Below are positions 40,030-46,824 of a DNA stretch of 47,544 nucleotides, in pieces; positions within the stretch are counted from its first letter, which is position 1, and the number at the start of each line of letters is the position of its first letter. This DNA comes from a virus. The notes under the pieces are model-generated. The model was not told where the DNA came from, ran no database searches, and saw only the letters and a list, made by a program, of their open reading frames with translations. The position numbers were made by a program, and so were the translations under genes. The DNA lies in IMG/VR virus record IMGVR_UViG_3300006804_000031, positions 1 to 47,544 of that record. One strand, written 5' to 3'.

Positions 40030-40295
40030 TAGCTTCCGTAGCCTCCGCCAGCGCCCCCACCGCCCGCTTCCTGCCCTTCGCCCTCGCCGGCCTCTTCGGT
40101 CTGCACCGCGGCCTCGATCTGGTCGCACAGGTCGCGCATCTGCGAGACAAGCCCCATCACCGCATCAGGACCTTTGCCTCCGCCGTCTGCCGCGCCATCG
40201 TCCAGACCGGCGCCCGCTCCGTTCGCTTTTGGTCTCGCCTCAATCGCTACCGACATCATCGGTCGCGGTGGCGGCATTCGTCTGCTTGGTGACAT
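40029..40295 (-). CDS. Small Gly/Ala-rich hypothetical protein
   Basis: 88 residues from ATG 40295, with an AAGGAAAG ribosome site. A Pro/Arg/Met-rich start (SPSRRMPPPRPMMSV) leads to a short helix (LVSQMRDLCDQIEAAVQTEE) and a Gly-rich tail. It may bind a partner through the helix. No family is recognised. Confidence 0.5.
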   Translation of the reverse strand: MSPSRRMPPPRPMMSVAIEARPKANGAGAGLDDGAADGGGKGPDAVMGLVSQMRDLCDQIEAAVQTEEAGEGEGQEAGGGGAGGGYGS

Positions 40296-40342
40296 GGTTT
40301 TCTTCTTTCCTTGGTGCTGGCATAGATGGCCAGCGATCTTCC

Positions 40343-40702
40343 CTAGCCTCTCGGAACATCTGCAGCCCCTGTCCTGTAGGCAATACCGAATTTGGCGGCA
40401 CCCCAAAGCAACATATCTTCAATTACCTGCTTGGAATCATCTGTGTTTGATCTCGTCTCAACAACTAGAAGCGTGGTGAAGATCGTAAACTTCTGAATCA
40501 CCTTATTCCCGGCCTTGCCGTCTTCAAATACAACGCCGTTCGATTCATCAAACTCCTCTGGCTTGGTAGGGAATTTTCTAAACCTGTATCGCTCCACCAT
40601 CGCCTTAACCACGTCAGGGAGAAACACATTTCCTCTCGGGCTGAGATCAAACGTTTCGATATAGGCAAGGGTTCTAGCGAGGACAACTGCGGCGAGTTGC
40701 AC
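40343..40702 (-). CDS. Small globular protein of unknown family
   Basis: 119 residues from GTG 40702, with AAGGGA upstream. It looks well folded: ERYRFRKFPTKPEEFDESNG, VIQKFTIFTTLLVVETRSNT and DMLLWGAAKFGI. From memory, similar short proteins (RYxFxKFPxxxEEFD ... STDDSE) occur in bacterial genomes without known function. It lies in the small-gene block between the large terminase and the portal. Confidence 0.55.
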   Translation of the reverse strand: MQLAAVVLARTLAYIETFDLSPRGNVFLPDVVKAMVERYRFRKFPTKPEEFDESNGVVFEDGKAGNKVIQKFTIFTTLLVVETRSNTDDSKQVIEDMLLWGAAKFGIAYRTGAADVPRG

Positions 40703-40706
40703 TAGC

Positions 40707-40970
40707 TTATTTTCCCTTGAGTGCTGCTTCCTCTGCTGGTGTCGACTTTACATCCACCGGCAGAATACCGATAGATGCCTGTAGTGTGGCGGCGGCCCGT
40801 GTAGCGGGTGTCGATAACAAATCGTTTACGTTAGAACTCGTGCCACGTGACCCTACAGCCACATCGAAATTATCACGAGACCGGGAACGTTTCTTGGGAG
40901 GTCCGGAAAAGACTCCCACGGCAAAAACAAAAGCCAATATAATAAAAAGACCCACCGATGCTTGCAGCAT
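40707..40970 (-). CDS. Small single-TM protein
   Basis: 87 residues. Residues 5-21 are hydrophobic (SVGLFIILAFVFAVGVF), followed by a basic stop-transfer (PPKKRSRSR) and a polar cytoplasmic tail. The ribosome site GGGAGGA is strong. It follows another single-TM gene after 6 bp. Confidence 0.55.
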   Translation of the reverse strand: MLQASVGLFIILAFVFAVGVFSGPPKKRSRSRDNFDVAVGSRGTSSNVNDLLSTPATRAAATLQASIGILPVDVKSTPAEEAALKGK

Positions 40971-40976
40971 GATGCT

Positions 40977-41132
40977 TTAGTCCTCCCTTTCCGTAGCCGC
41001 CAGCACAAATGCCGCGAGAAGAAATACTCCGACCAAGAGGAGGCTGGTGTGCCAAAGGGCGTCGGCTGTGGGCATCAATCTCCTCAATATCCTCCCCGCC
41101 CTCCACTCGAACATCATATCCGGTGGGAACAT
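40977..41132 (-). CDS. Very small single-TM protein coupled to the large terminase
   Basis: 51 residues from ATG 41132, which shares its A with the terminase TAA (TAATG); an in-frame start at 41192 would lie deep inside the terminase gene. A basic N-terminus (FEWRAGRILRRL) precedes one membrane helix (LLLVGVFLLAAFVLAA). Function unknown. Confidence 0.5.
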   Translation of the reverse strand: MFPPDMMFEWRAGRILRRLMPTADALWHTSLLLVGVFLLAAFVLAATERED

Positions 41133-42994
41133 TAGGCTGGGTGATCCCATCTGCGCCGGTTCCTCATCGAACCTCGCGCGAATCTTCCCCACGGTAGCGG
41201 CCGGTTCTTCTCCTGATCCAGCAGCGTCTTCTGAACCACCTGGTGCCGTACCATTGGATCGCTCAACACCTCGGCATTGACCACGCCGGCGGCCGCGATG
41301 CGCTCCGCGATCTGGATATCCAGCGGCTTCTGATTCTCGCGGGACCGGTCACCCATTACGAGATAGCGGGCGCTCTGCAAAGGGTCGTCACCAACGAACT
41401 TTCTTATGTCATGTTTGCCATCGTCATCATGAGTCGCAATTGCCAGAAGCTCTTTCAGCTTTTGGCAGCAATCCCATATCTGGATCTTTGGCAGGACTTC
41501 CCGCGGTTTCTTGTGACGAGCCAAGTATTGCTGGTAAGCGTCCCGGCCTTCACTGAGAAACAGTTCGCGGGCGAAGTCCATGTCTGGCTGCACCTCCGGC
41601 TCGATCGGTGTGAAGCGCATCAACCCATGAAGATACTGCCAGCCGTCCGCGCGCCGGTTATTGGCGCGATAGATGATGATCCGCATGCGGCCATCGAGCG
41701 CGTTGTACCGCTGCTCCATTGACTGCCAGGCCTTTTCCGGTGAACCAAGACGTTGCTCATCGTCCGTCAGATCTACCAGGAACGCGGAGCCAGCTCCCAG
41801 CACAATCTCGATACCGCGGCGAATCTGCTCGGCAAAAGTATACTTCGCGTCAGTTTTAGAGAAACACGACGGGTCGAGATGCAGCGGTATCGTGTGATCC
41901 GGCAGCCCTTCCAGGTCGCTCATGGACATCTTGGCGATCTCAGACCCCAAGACCTCCGAACCCATGCCCTTGATGACAAACTCCCGGTAGATGTGCAGCC
42001 TTCCATCGGCCTTGTTCTGGCAACCCCAATGCACCGACGAGAAGTGATCGTATCCCCAGTCGACACCCATCGTCCGCGGCCACCAGGGAAGCAGATCGGC
42101 GCCAAGAATGACGTGCCGCGCCTCGGGTGGTTCGCCCGCGAGCGGGCCGTGCGGTCGATACCACTTGAAGTACGGACCCAGCATCGAGTCCCAGTCACCC
42201 TCAAGCCAAGCCCTTCGCGTCGCTTCCGGCTGATCCTTCAGCTGATTGAGATAGTCCTCATTGTGCATCAGATAAGGATTGTCTTTTAGAAACGCCGGGA
42301 TAAATATTCTGGTGCGCTTCGTCGCTGCGTCCAGCATCGTTGTCATCGACGGAATCAGGTTCCCGTCCTTGTCCAATACTTTGACGTAGCGTGCGTTAAC
42401 CCAGGCCGACCCCGGACCGTCAGGATTAGTCGTGGCGAAGAATTGGGCCTTAATCTCTGGCATCGTGGAGCGGCAGCATCCGAGAAGTCTCTTGAACAGG
42501 TCGAGGTCTGGAACCTGCGTCAATTCTTCTACCAGAACCTGTTGATATTGTTGCGACTTGTACAACTCGTAGGACTTTGAATCCTTGAGGTGCCCGCCGC
42601 GGATGATATGGCCGTCCGGCCAGCGGATCTGAAGCGGACGTTCGGCAAACTTGGCGCCAGTCGGCTCGTAGAGCACTCGAGCGCGCGAGATCCACTCGGC
42701 CAGATCCTTTTCATTAGCCCGGATCACTAGACCGCGTAGGTCACGCAGGATACGCGGTTCCTGCGGTTCGATCTCGATCATCCCTGTTTCGGGATTGAAT
42801 CGTTGAATCGTCCGATGTTTTACCAGCCAGGCGATGCCGCAGTCTGACTTCGCCCCACCGCGAGCACCACCGTAAAGAACCTCATTCTCCGTGCGTGCCA
42901 GAGCTATCGCCTGCTTCGGCAGAGGTTTCCAGATAATGTTAGGTTGGATTTGGATGCGCCCCGTATCGCAGCCCTTTGCCCTTGGGCGCCTCAC
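41132..42994 (-). CDS. terL: Terminase large subunit (ATPase and nuclease)
   Basis: 620 residues from GTG 42994, with GAGGAG 4 nt upstream, overlapping the previous gene by 56 bp. It cuts and pumps DNA into the prohead. Residues 42-50 (GGARGGAKS) are the Walker A loop; VLVEE (153-157) is Walker B with its catalytic Glu; ATTNP (187-191) is the coupling motif. The nuclease half starts at MGVDWGYDH, with D312, and continues to DDPLQSARYLV, the usual last acidic pair. The small subunit candidate lies three genes upstream. Confidence 0.93.
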   Translation of the reverse strand: MRRPRAKGCDTGRIQIQPNIIWKPLPKQAIALARTENEVLYGGARGGAKSDCGIAWLVKHRTIQRFNPETGMIEIEPQEPRILRDLRGLVIRANEKDLAEWISRARVLYEPTGAKFAERPLQIRWPDGHIIRGGHLKDSKSYELYKSQQYQQVLVEELTQVPDLDLFKRLLGCCRSTMPEIKAQFFATTNPDGPGSAWVNARYVKVLDKDGNLIPSMTTMLDAATKRTRIFIPAFLKDNPYLMHNEDYLNQLKDQPEATRRAWLEGDWDSMLGPYFKWYRPHGPLAGEPPEARHVILGADLLPWWPRTMGVDWGYDHFSSVHWGCQNKADGRLHIYREFVIKGMGSEVLGSEIAKMSMSDLEGLPDHTIPLHLDPSCFSKTDAKYTFAEQIRRGIEIVLGAGSAFLVDLTDDEQRLGSPEKAWQSMEQRYNALDGRMRIIIYRANNRRADGWQYLHGLMRFTPIEPEVQPDMDFARELFLSEGRDAYQQYLARHKKPREVLPKIQIWDCCQKLKELLAIATHDDDGKHDIRKFVGDDPLQSARYLVMGDRSRENQKPLDIQIAERIAAAGVVNAEVLSDPMVRHQVVQKTLLDQEKNRPLPWGRFARGSMRNRRRWDHPA

Positions 42995-43223
42995 CCTTCT
43001 CCTCAGGCGTCAGCTCGATCTCTTTGCCGCAGTGCGGGCAACTCACGACACCGCCATGCTCCAGGTGCTTCAGTGTGATCGCCAGGCGAGCTCTCTGGCC
43101 GGCCTTCCCGCTGTCGTGCTTGTGCTCCTGTTCGTAAGCGGAGTTCGAGACGCCTTCGCGCTTGGCGGCCGCGGTCATGGCGCCTGGATGCTTTATTGCG
43201 CCTTGGATAAAGTGTTCAGCCAT
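42939..43223 (-). CDS. Small phage protein with CxxC motif
   Basis: 94 residues. FIQGAIKHPGAMTAAAKREG and RARLAITLKHLE resemble small phage proteins common next to terminases ('FIQxAIKHPGAxT'). The C-terminal part has CPHCGKE, a single CxxC. Its 3' end overlaps the terminase start and supplies the terminase ribosome site. Confidence 0.6.
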   Translation of the reverse strand: MAEHFIQGAIKHPGAMTAAAKREGVSNSAYEQEHKHDSGKAGQRARLAITLKHLEHGGVVSCPHCGKEIELTPEEKGEAPKGKGLRYGAHPNPT

Positions 43224-43539
43224 GGTCGTTTACCTCACTCAATAAAACTGCGGGTGCGGTTGTGTCGCCCCAGTATCCGATCGGGGTATCTTCGTCGGTG
43301 GGCCCAACTACCTCAATCCTAAGATCACGCGGGTTCTTGCATCGCCGCTCGACTGCTCTCTTACTGTCGGCCGCTTCGTGATCGACCTCTAAAGTCTGTA
43401 GAAGACTGATACCGTAAAGACCGCAGGTACAGGACCACCGCGCGGCGAGCTTGGGCCTTTCGCTGTATGGCAATGGGCGCGGGGCGTTTTCGAGTTGTCT
43501 GAACAGCATGTCGGTAACCGTTGGCTGCCGTTTGCTCAT
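43216..43539 (-). CDS. Hypothetical protein upstream of the terminase
   Basis: 107 residues. A polar helical N-terminus (TVTDMLFRQLENAPRPLPY) is followed by a Cys pair (WSCTCGLYGIS) and a C-terminal strand region (RIEVVGPTDEDTPIGYW). It overlaps the next gene by 8 bp. Function unknown. Confidence 0.5.
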   Translation of the reverse strand: MSKRQPTVTDMLFRQLENAPRPLPYSERPKLAARWSCTCGLYGISLLQTLEVDHEAADSKRAVERRCKNPRDLRIEVVGPTDEDTPIGYWGDTTAPAVLLSEVNDHG

Positions 43540-43546
43540 GCCGACA

Positions 43547-43699
43547 TCATGCCGATTTCAGCCCGAGAAACAAAAGGAGCCGTTCAAACCACGTGACCCG
43601 TCTGCACTCACTTGACGACAACTCTCCGCAGCGCCACCGCCAGTAACTATGGTAGCCATGCAGTGGATGGTACATCAGGATGGCTTTCTCGCGTTTCAT
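43547..43699 (-). CDS. 50-residue basic aromatic protein (short gene)
   Basis: 50 codons plus stop. The ATG at 43699 overlaps the stop of the terminase-small-subunit candidate as ATGA, and the gene ends 7 bp before the next. The product is basic with several Cys, Trp and Tyr: MKREKAILMYHPLHGYHSYW, then RWRCGELSSSECRR and a hydrophobic end (LLLFLGLKSA). The overlap and tight fit into an otherwise empty 156-bp gap support it as real. Function unknown. Confidence 0.5.
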   Translation of the reverse strand: MKREKAILMYHPLHGYHSYWRWRCGELSSSECRRVTWFERLLLFLGLKSA

Positions 43700-44367
43700 G
43701 CCGACTTAGGGTCAATCACCCGCACCGCGTTCTCGATAGTCAACGGCGCGTGACCGTTAACCTGGTCCGCCGCGTGCCCGTTCGCCTGGCTGACCTGCGG
43801 AGCGATCAGCACCAGCACTTGCGCCGCGGTCGGCCCGTCGCCTTCATCGTCTTTCTTGACCGTCAACGCCCCAACCGCGCCGGCGATCTCCATTGCCATT
43901 TTAGCTGACCTGGTCGCCGACTCGAGCGCCTGCCAACTCACCGGCTTGATGATCGTGATCCGCGTTTTGCCGTCTTCGTCTTCCTTGACCTCCTGCTGAG
44001 TCAACGGCCACTTGGCCAGCGTCATCCATTTTTGCAGGATCAGGCCAGCACCGAGCGCGGAATTTTCCCGGTTCTCGATCAGGCGAAGCGCCCAAACATC
44101 ACCGGCTTGCTCTACTCGGGCAAGCTGCTTGCCGAGGCTTGCCGCTTGAAGCCTTTCGTCAAAAGCCTTTGCTCGCTCGATCCACTGGAAGTCCTTTACC
44201 CACTTAGAGAATTTGCCAGAGCATTGGCTTGCCCGCGGCTTGCCAGACCACTTGCGGTAGGCCTCACGAAAGGTACGATTCTGCATTTCGCGGTAAAGCA
44301 CAAAAGCTCGCCACGCTGGCTCATTCTCATCGGGCAGACGATCCCAGGCATGCTTCTCAGAGGTCAC
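43696..44367 (-). CDS. Terminase small subunit candidate
   Basis: 223 residues from GTG 44367 (GTGA overlap with the upstream stop). Its N-terminal 75 residues have the pattern of phage DNA-recognition proteins: LPDENEPAWRAFVLYREM, FREAYRKWSGK and WVKDFQWIERAKAFDERL, a helix-turn-helix-like set. A helical middle and a C-terminal domain follow. The position just upstream of the large terminase supports a DNA-binding packaging role. Confidence 0.65.
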   Translation of the reverse strand: MTSEKHAWDRLPDENEPAWRAFVLYREMQNRTFREAYRKWSGKPRASQCSGKFSKWVKDFQWIERAKAFDERLQAASLGKQLARVEQAGDVWALRLIENRENSALGAGLILQKWMTLAKWPLTQQEVKEDEDGKTRITIIKPVSWQALESATRSAKMAMEIAGAVGALTVKKDDEGDGPTAAQVLVLIAPQVSQANGHAADQVNGHAPLTIENAVRVIDPKSA

Positions 44368-44885
44368 GGCTTGAACCTATGCCCGCAACTGGGGCACTTC
44401 ACGCTCTTGTCTTTTCCCGCTGCCTCTGGCTGCTCGTCAACCAGTTTGCGCCCCATGTCGTCCATGATCTCCTGCAGCGCCTCTTCGTCAAACCCTGTTC
44501 CTTTCAGGTCACCTTGATCTGATCTAATGGATTCAAGCAGTTCCGCAAGTTCCTGCGGGTTGTCGACGCCGAGCCGCGCCGTCCGGTTGTCTGCCAGCAT
44601 GAAACACAGGGCGGTAGCATCATCCAAGTCGGCCCAGATCACCGGGAATTGAATCAACCCCCGTTCCTTGGCCGCCAGCCAGCGATGCTTGCCAGCCACA
44701 ATGTAGCCGGTCGAGCGCTGCACCACCGCGGCCCCGATGAATCCGTTAACCTCAATGCTTTCAATGATACAACCGACATCGCCTTCATTCGTATTTTTGG
44801 GATGCGGCTGCACTGAGTCAATATCGACCAACTCGTAGGTCTGTTCCGCCACAGTTACCGTTGCGGTTTCTCTTTTTCTCCCCAT
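44364..44885 (-). CDS. ParB/Srx-fold protein with C-terminal zinc knuckle
   Basis: 173 residues. Residues 17-100 form a ParB N-terminal (ParB/sulfiredoxin) domain: VQPHPKNTNEGD, GFIGAAVV and GYIVAGKHRWLAAKERG, where the GxxxVAGxHR box is the nucleotide-binding signature. A helical segment follows, and the end has CPSCGHRF. Single-domain ParB-like proteins next to phage terminases are common and may act in genome handling or methylation support; no HTH is present, so it is not a full partition protein. A divergent promoter gap lies upstream. Confidence 0.75.
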   Translation of the reverse strand: MGRKRETATVTVAEQTYELVDIDSVQPHPKNTNEGDVGCIIESIEVNGFIGAAVVQRSTGYIVAGKHRWLAAKERGLIQFPVIWADLDDATALCFMLADNRTARLGVDNPQELAELLESIRSDQGDLKGTGFDEEALQEIMDDMGRKLVDEQPEAAGKDKSVKCPSCGHRFKP

Positions 44886-44921
44886 CGAAGTGGTGTATAG
44901 TGCTCAGTATAAGGCTTGCTT
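44886..44921. promoter_or_regulatory. 36-bp divergent promoter gap with pseudo-symmetric -10 boxes
   Basis: TATAGTGCTCAGTATA (44896-44911) is pseudo-palindromic: TATA-x-TG-xx-CA-x-TATA. On the plus strand TATAAG (44908-44913) is 8 nt before the ATG at 44922. On the minus strand TATACA is 8 nt before the ATG at 44885. No good -35 for the plus direction is found. For the minus strand TTGACG-17-CATAAG lies just inside the plus gene. Confidence 0.4.
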
Positions 44922-45134
44922 ATGTTCTACCGCGTCCATTGCGTCAAGACGGGCCAGCGGTTCGGGTTCTTCTCGAGGGAGTTGCTTGAGCCTGGTCAGC
45001 GCGTTGCTTTCGTTGCTGATGACGGCGGGAACTTCGTTATCGAGGTAGAGCAAGCTTCTGAAGCTTCTCACGCGAACACCAGCGGCAGCCTGGCCGGAAC
45101 CGCCGACGTTGGAACGTCAGCAAACGTCGGGTGA
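44922..45134 (+). CDS. Small beta-rich hypothetical protein, plus strand
   Basis: 70 residues from ATG 44922. FYRVHCVKTGQRFGFFSREL and RVAFVADDGGNFVIEVEQA suggest a small beta barrel. The C-terminal 20 residues are low-complexity Ser/Ala/Gly. It is divergent from the ParB-like gene, and its last 67 bp overlap the convergent gene at 45068 antisense. Confidence 0.5.
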   Translation: MFYRVHCVKTGQRFGFFSRELLEPGQRVAFVADDGGNFVIEVEQASEASHANTSGSLAGTADVGTSANVG

Positions 45135-45298
45135 CTGAACGAGAGCACCACTGAGCCGGTGCTGTGCTCAGCGAAGAAACCACGATAGACCGCATCTGAC
45201 GGTAAATCAGGGCATTGCAGGCGTACTTTGTCGCTGGCAGCCAACAACTCAGCGAAGGCGTGCACGTCCATTGCGTAGTGGCGGAGACGGCGGTTCAT
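45068..45298 (-). CDS. Small hypothetical protein overlapping the plus-strand gene
   Basis: 76 residues from ATG 45298, with GGGAGGAAC 10 nt upstream. RRLRHYAMDVHAFAELLAAS, then CPDLPSDAVYRGFFAEHSTG and VVLSFSHPTF, read like a real folded protein. It follows the 53-residue gene after 5 bp. Confidence 0.5.
   Translation of the reverse strand: MNRRLRHYAMDVHAFAELLAASDKVRLQCPDLPSDAVYRGFFAEHSTGSVVLSFSHPTFADVPTSAVPARLPLVFA
45103..45130. promoter_or_regulatory. Nested inverted repeats at convergent gene ends
   Basis: CCGACGTT (45103-45110) and AACGTCGG (45123-45130) form an 8-bp stem. An internal GACGTT-GG-AACGTC (45105-45118) competes with it. It lies where two convergent genes overlap. It could end transcription in either direction or be a protein site; there is no T-run. 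Confidence 0.35.
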
Positions 45299-45303
45299 GC
45301 GTG

Positions 45304-45465
45304 TTACCGTTCCTCCCTCGCGTGCCCGCCGCATCTCGGCCCGAAGAACTGCCACGGATCGAACGGAATGGTTAGAGCACGGCCTGGTGGACAGAACTGG
45401 ACGTGAAGTTTACCGTGGAACACTTTTGCGGGCTGCTTGCGGGCTGGCTGCTTCGGCGGCTTCAT
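45304..45465 (-). CDS. 53-residue basic protein (short gene)
   Basis: 53 codons plus stop from ATG 45465 (an in-frame ATG at 45483 would add six residues). The product is basic with Pro-rich ends: MKPPKQPARKQPAKVFHGKL, then LHVQFCPPGRALTIPFDPWQ and GPRCGGHAREER. It fills the gap before the 45298 start and is followed by a strong ribosome site for that gene. Nothing is seen in 45484-45551. Confidence 0.45.
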   Translation of the reverse strand: MKPPKQPARKQPAKVFHGKLHVQFCPPGRALTIPFDPWQFFGPRCGGHAREER

Positions 45466-45551
45466 GGTGCTCGGGAAAAGCATGACTTGGGGTTGCCCGT
45501 ATCGCGTCGAAGCAATTGAGCAACCCCCGGACCGGCAAGCTCTGCCGAGAG

Positions 45552-45782
45552 CTATCCTGTGCCACTTGATTGTATATGCCGATCACACACCGAAGCAATA
45601 GGCGGCTGGGATACCAGCCGGATGGCGTCCACTTCTTCCGGTGGGTTGAACTGGTATCTACTCCACATAAGCGGCGCAATCTGCGCAACCGCTTGCGCCA
45701 CAGCCACAAGCCGACTTGCCGGAATCTGATTCTGCATGAATTCGGCGACTGCTTTCACGTCTTCATCGAGCACACAATCCAT
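45552..45782 (-). CDS. Small helical hypothetical protein
   Basis: 76 residues from ATG 45782, with GGGAG upstream. VLDEDVKAVAEFMQNQIPAS and LVAVAQAVAQIAPLMWSRYQ are helical; a polar end follows. No family is recognised. Confidence 0.5.
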   Translation of the reverse strand: MDCVLDEDVKAVAEFMQNQIPASRLVAVAQAVAQIAPLMWSRYQFNPPEEVDAIRLVSQPPIASVCDRHIQSSGTG

Positions 45783-45829
45783 TTTACACTCCCGTTGGGA
45801 AACCGGCGCCAAGTGGGGCAGAGAACTGG

Positions 45830-46180
45830 CTAATCGTAATCAATGTGAAACCGCCTCCAAGGAGGGTAGTAATAATCCCCCGTTACGGCGCGGGGCTGAA
45901 GAACGGCACGGCCATCGCGGTGTGGCGCGAACCGCCAGTTCCACTTCGGCGACCGCCTCTCAGGTTGAGGAGGGGCCTCGTAGAACTTGACCTTTGTGAG
46001 CCGTCCTGTCCTCGGGTTAGTGCTGCCTACATAATCTCCAAACGCAACGATTAACGCTACTTGCGCGCCTGGCAGGATACATTCTGTTCGTGAACCGTCG
46101 AGCCGGATCGAGACGACGCGGATTGTCTCGATTTTGGAGGCTAACTCGGCTAGAACTGTGGGGGATTTGATTAGCGGCAA
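45830..46180 (-). CDS. Small protein, paralogue of the upstream gene
   Basis: 116 residues. The N-terminal 66 residues align with the upstream protein: SPTVLAELASKIETIRVVSI against SPEVLAKLATPIQSLRLISF, then PGAQVALIVAFGDYVGSTN against TGPQVAAIVSLGGYYGKTG. The C-terminal 50 residues are unique, rich in Pro, Arg and Tyr. It overlaps the upstream gene by 10 bp. The fold and function are unknown. Confidence 0.55.
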   Translation of the reverse strand: MPLIKSPTVLAELASKIETIRVVSIRLDGSRTECILPGAQVALIVAFGDYVGSTNPRTGRLTKVKFYEAPPQPERRSPKWNWRFAPHRDGRAVLQPRAVTGDYYYPPWRRFHIDYD

Positions 46181-46452
46181 GCCCGAATACCCTTAGACTT
46201 TACCAAGTCCCGGAACCATTTGGGTTGATTAGTCATTGCAGATTCAGAGAAATTGGCCTCCTTAACGTAGACTAACCGACCAGACTGGCCAGTCTTCCCG
46301 TAGTATCCTCCAAGGGAAACTATCGCAGCAACTTGCGGTCCAGTAAGCCGGCCTTCGCGCTGACGCCCATCTGGTAAAAAAGAGATTAGCCGAAGGCTCT
46401 GAATGGGAGTCGCTAGTTTCGCCAAAACTTCTGGGGAGTCAATAAATGACAC
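46171..46452 (-). CDS. Small protein, first of a tandem paralogous pair
   Basis: 93 residues from GTG 46452; this start is chosen because it aligns residue for residue with the start of its paralogue (VSFIDSPEVL against MPLIKSPTVL). An in-frame TTG at 46485 would add 11 residues. The core has LRLISFLPDGRQREGRL and GRLVYVKEANF. A sigma70-like promoter lies about 80-107 bp upstream. Confidence 0.55.
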   Translation of the reverse strand: MSFIDSPEVLAKLATPIQSLRLISFLPDGRQREGRLTGPQVAAIVSLGGYYGKTGQSGRLVYVKEANFSESAMTNQPKWFRDLVKSKGIRACR

Positions 46453-46530
46453 TTGTAGCTCATCTCGGGTCTTTGGAGCCCGCAATCAAAAAATCCGCGG
46501 CGGCCACACCGAGCATGTACGTCGTGAAAC

Positions 46531-46559
46531 ATTCTGAGCCAAATTATTTTAGATGTCAA
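46531..46559 (-). promoter_or_regulatory. Sigma70-like promoter for the paralogous pair
   Basis: On the minus strand TTGACA (46559-46554) and CAGAAT (46536-46531) are 17 bp apart, with an A/T-rich spacer. The predicted start near 46524 gives a leader of about 70 nt to the GTG at 46452. The leader contains GCCGCCGCGG followed by a run of six T, possibly a weak attenuator. Confidence 0.5.
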
Positions 46560-46569
46560 GTTTCTGTAA

Positions 46570-46824
46570 TCACCCGGCCTTGCTAATCCCCGCCCGCAGT
46601 ATCCGCCGGCGCCGGATCTCGTCCCAGATCGGCCCTGGTTCAACCGGCAGACCCAGTTTTAGAGCCGCCTCTACGTCGGCGTGGAAGTCCTCGTAGGTCT
46701 GGGTCATCTTTTCCAACGTCTCTGCCAACGCCAGCAGGGCGTCGTGCGTGTGCAACAGCCTTCTTAACCGTGCTTGAGAGATGAACCTTGTCGGGTGCAT
46801 CGTGAGCACCTTGGGTTTCTTCAT
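46570..46824 (-). CDS. Small helical protein overlapping the RHH gene
   Basis: 84 residues from ATG 46824. It is strongly helical and protein-like: QARLRRLLHTHDALLALAET, LEKMTQTYEDFHADVEAALK, then a basic end (IWDEIRRRRILRAGISKAG). It overlaps the C-terminal 185 bp of the upstream ribbon-helix-helix frame, so one of the two ends, or a frameshift between them, needs checking. Confidence 0.5.
   Translation of the reverse strand: MKKPKVLTMHPTRFISQARLRRLLHTHDALLALAETLEKMTQTYEDFHADVEAALKLGLPVEPGPIWDEIRRRRILRAGISKAG

Noticed and set aside
44364-44885. Plasmid-type partition system (ParB with parS)
   Set aside because: Only the N-terminal ParB/Srx domain is present; there is no HTH, no ParA and no repeated parS-like site.
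45410-45709. 99-codon minus-strand frame
   Set aside because: Arg/Leu-rich and overlaps two better small genes in another frame.
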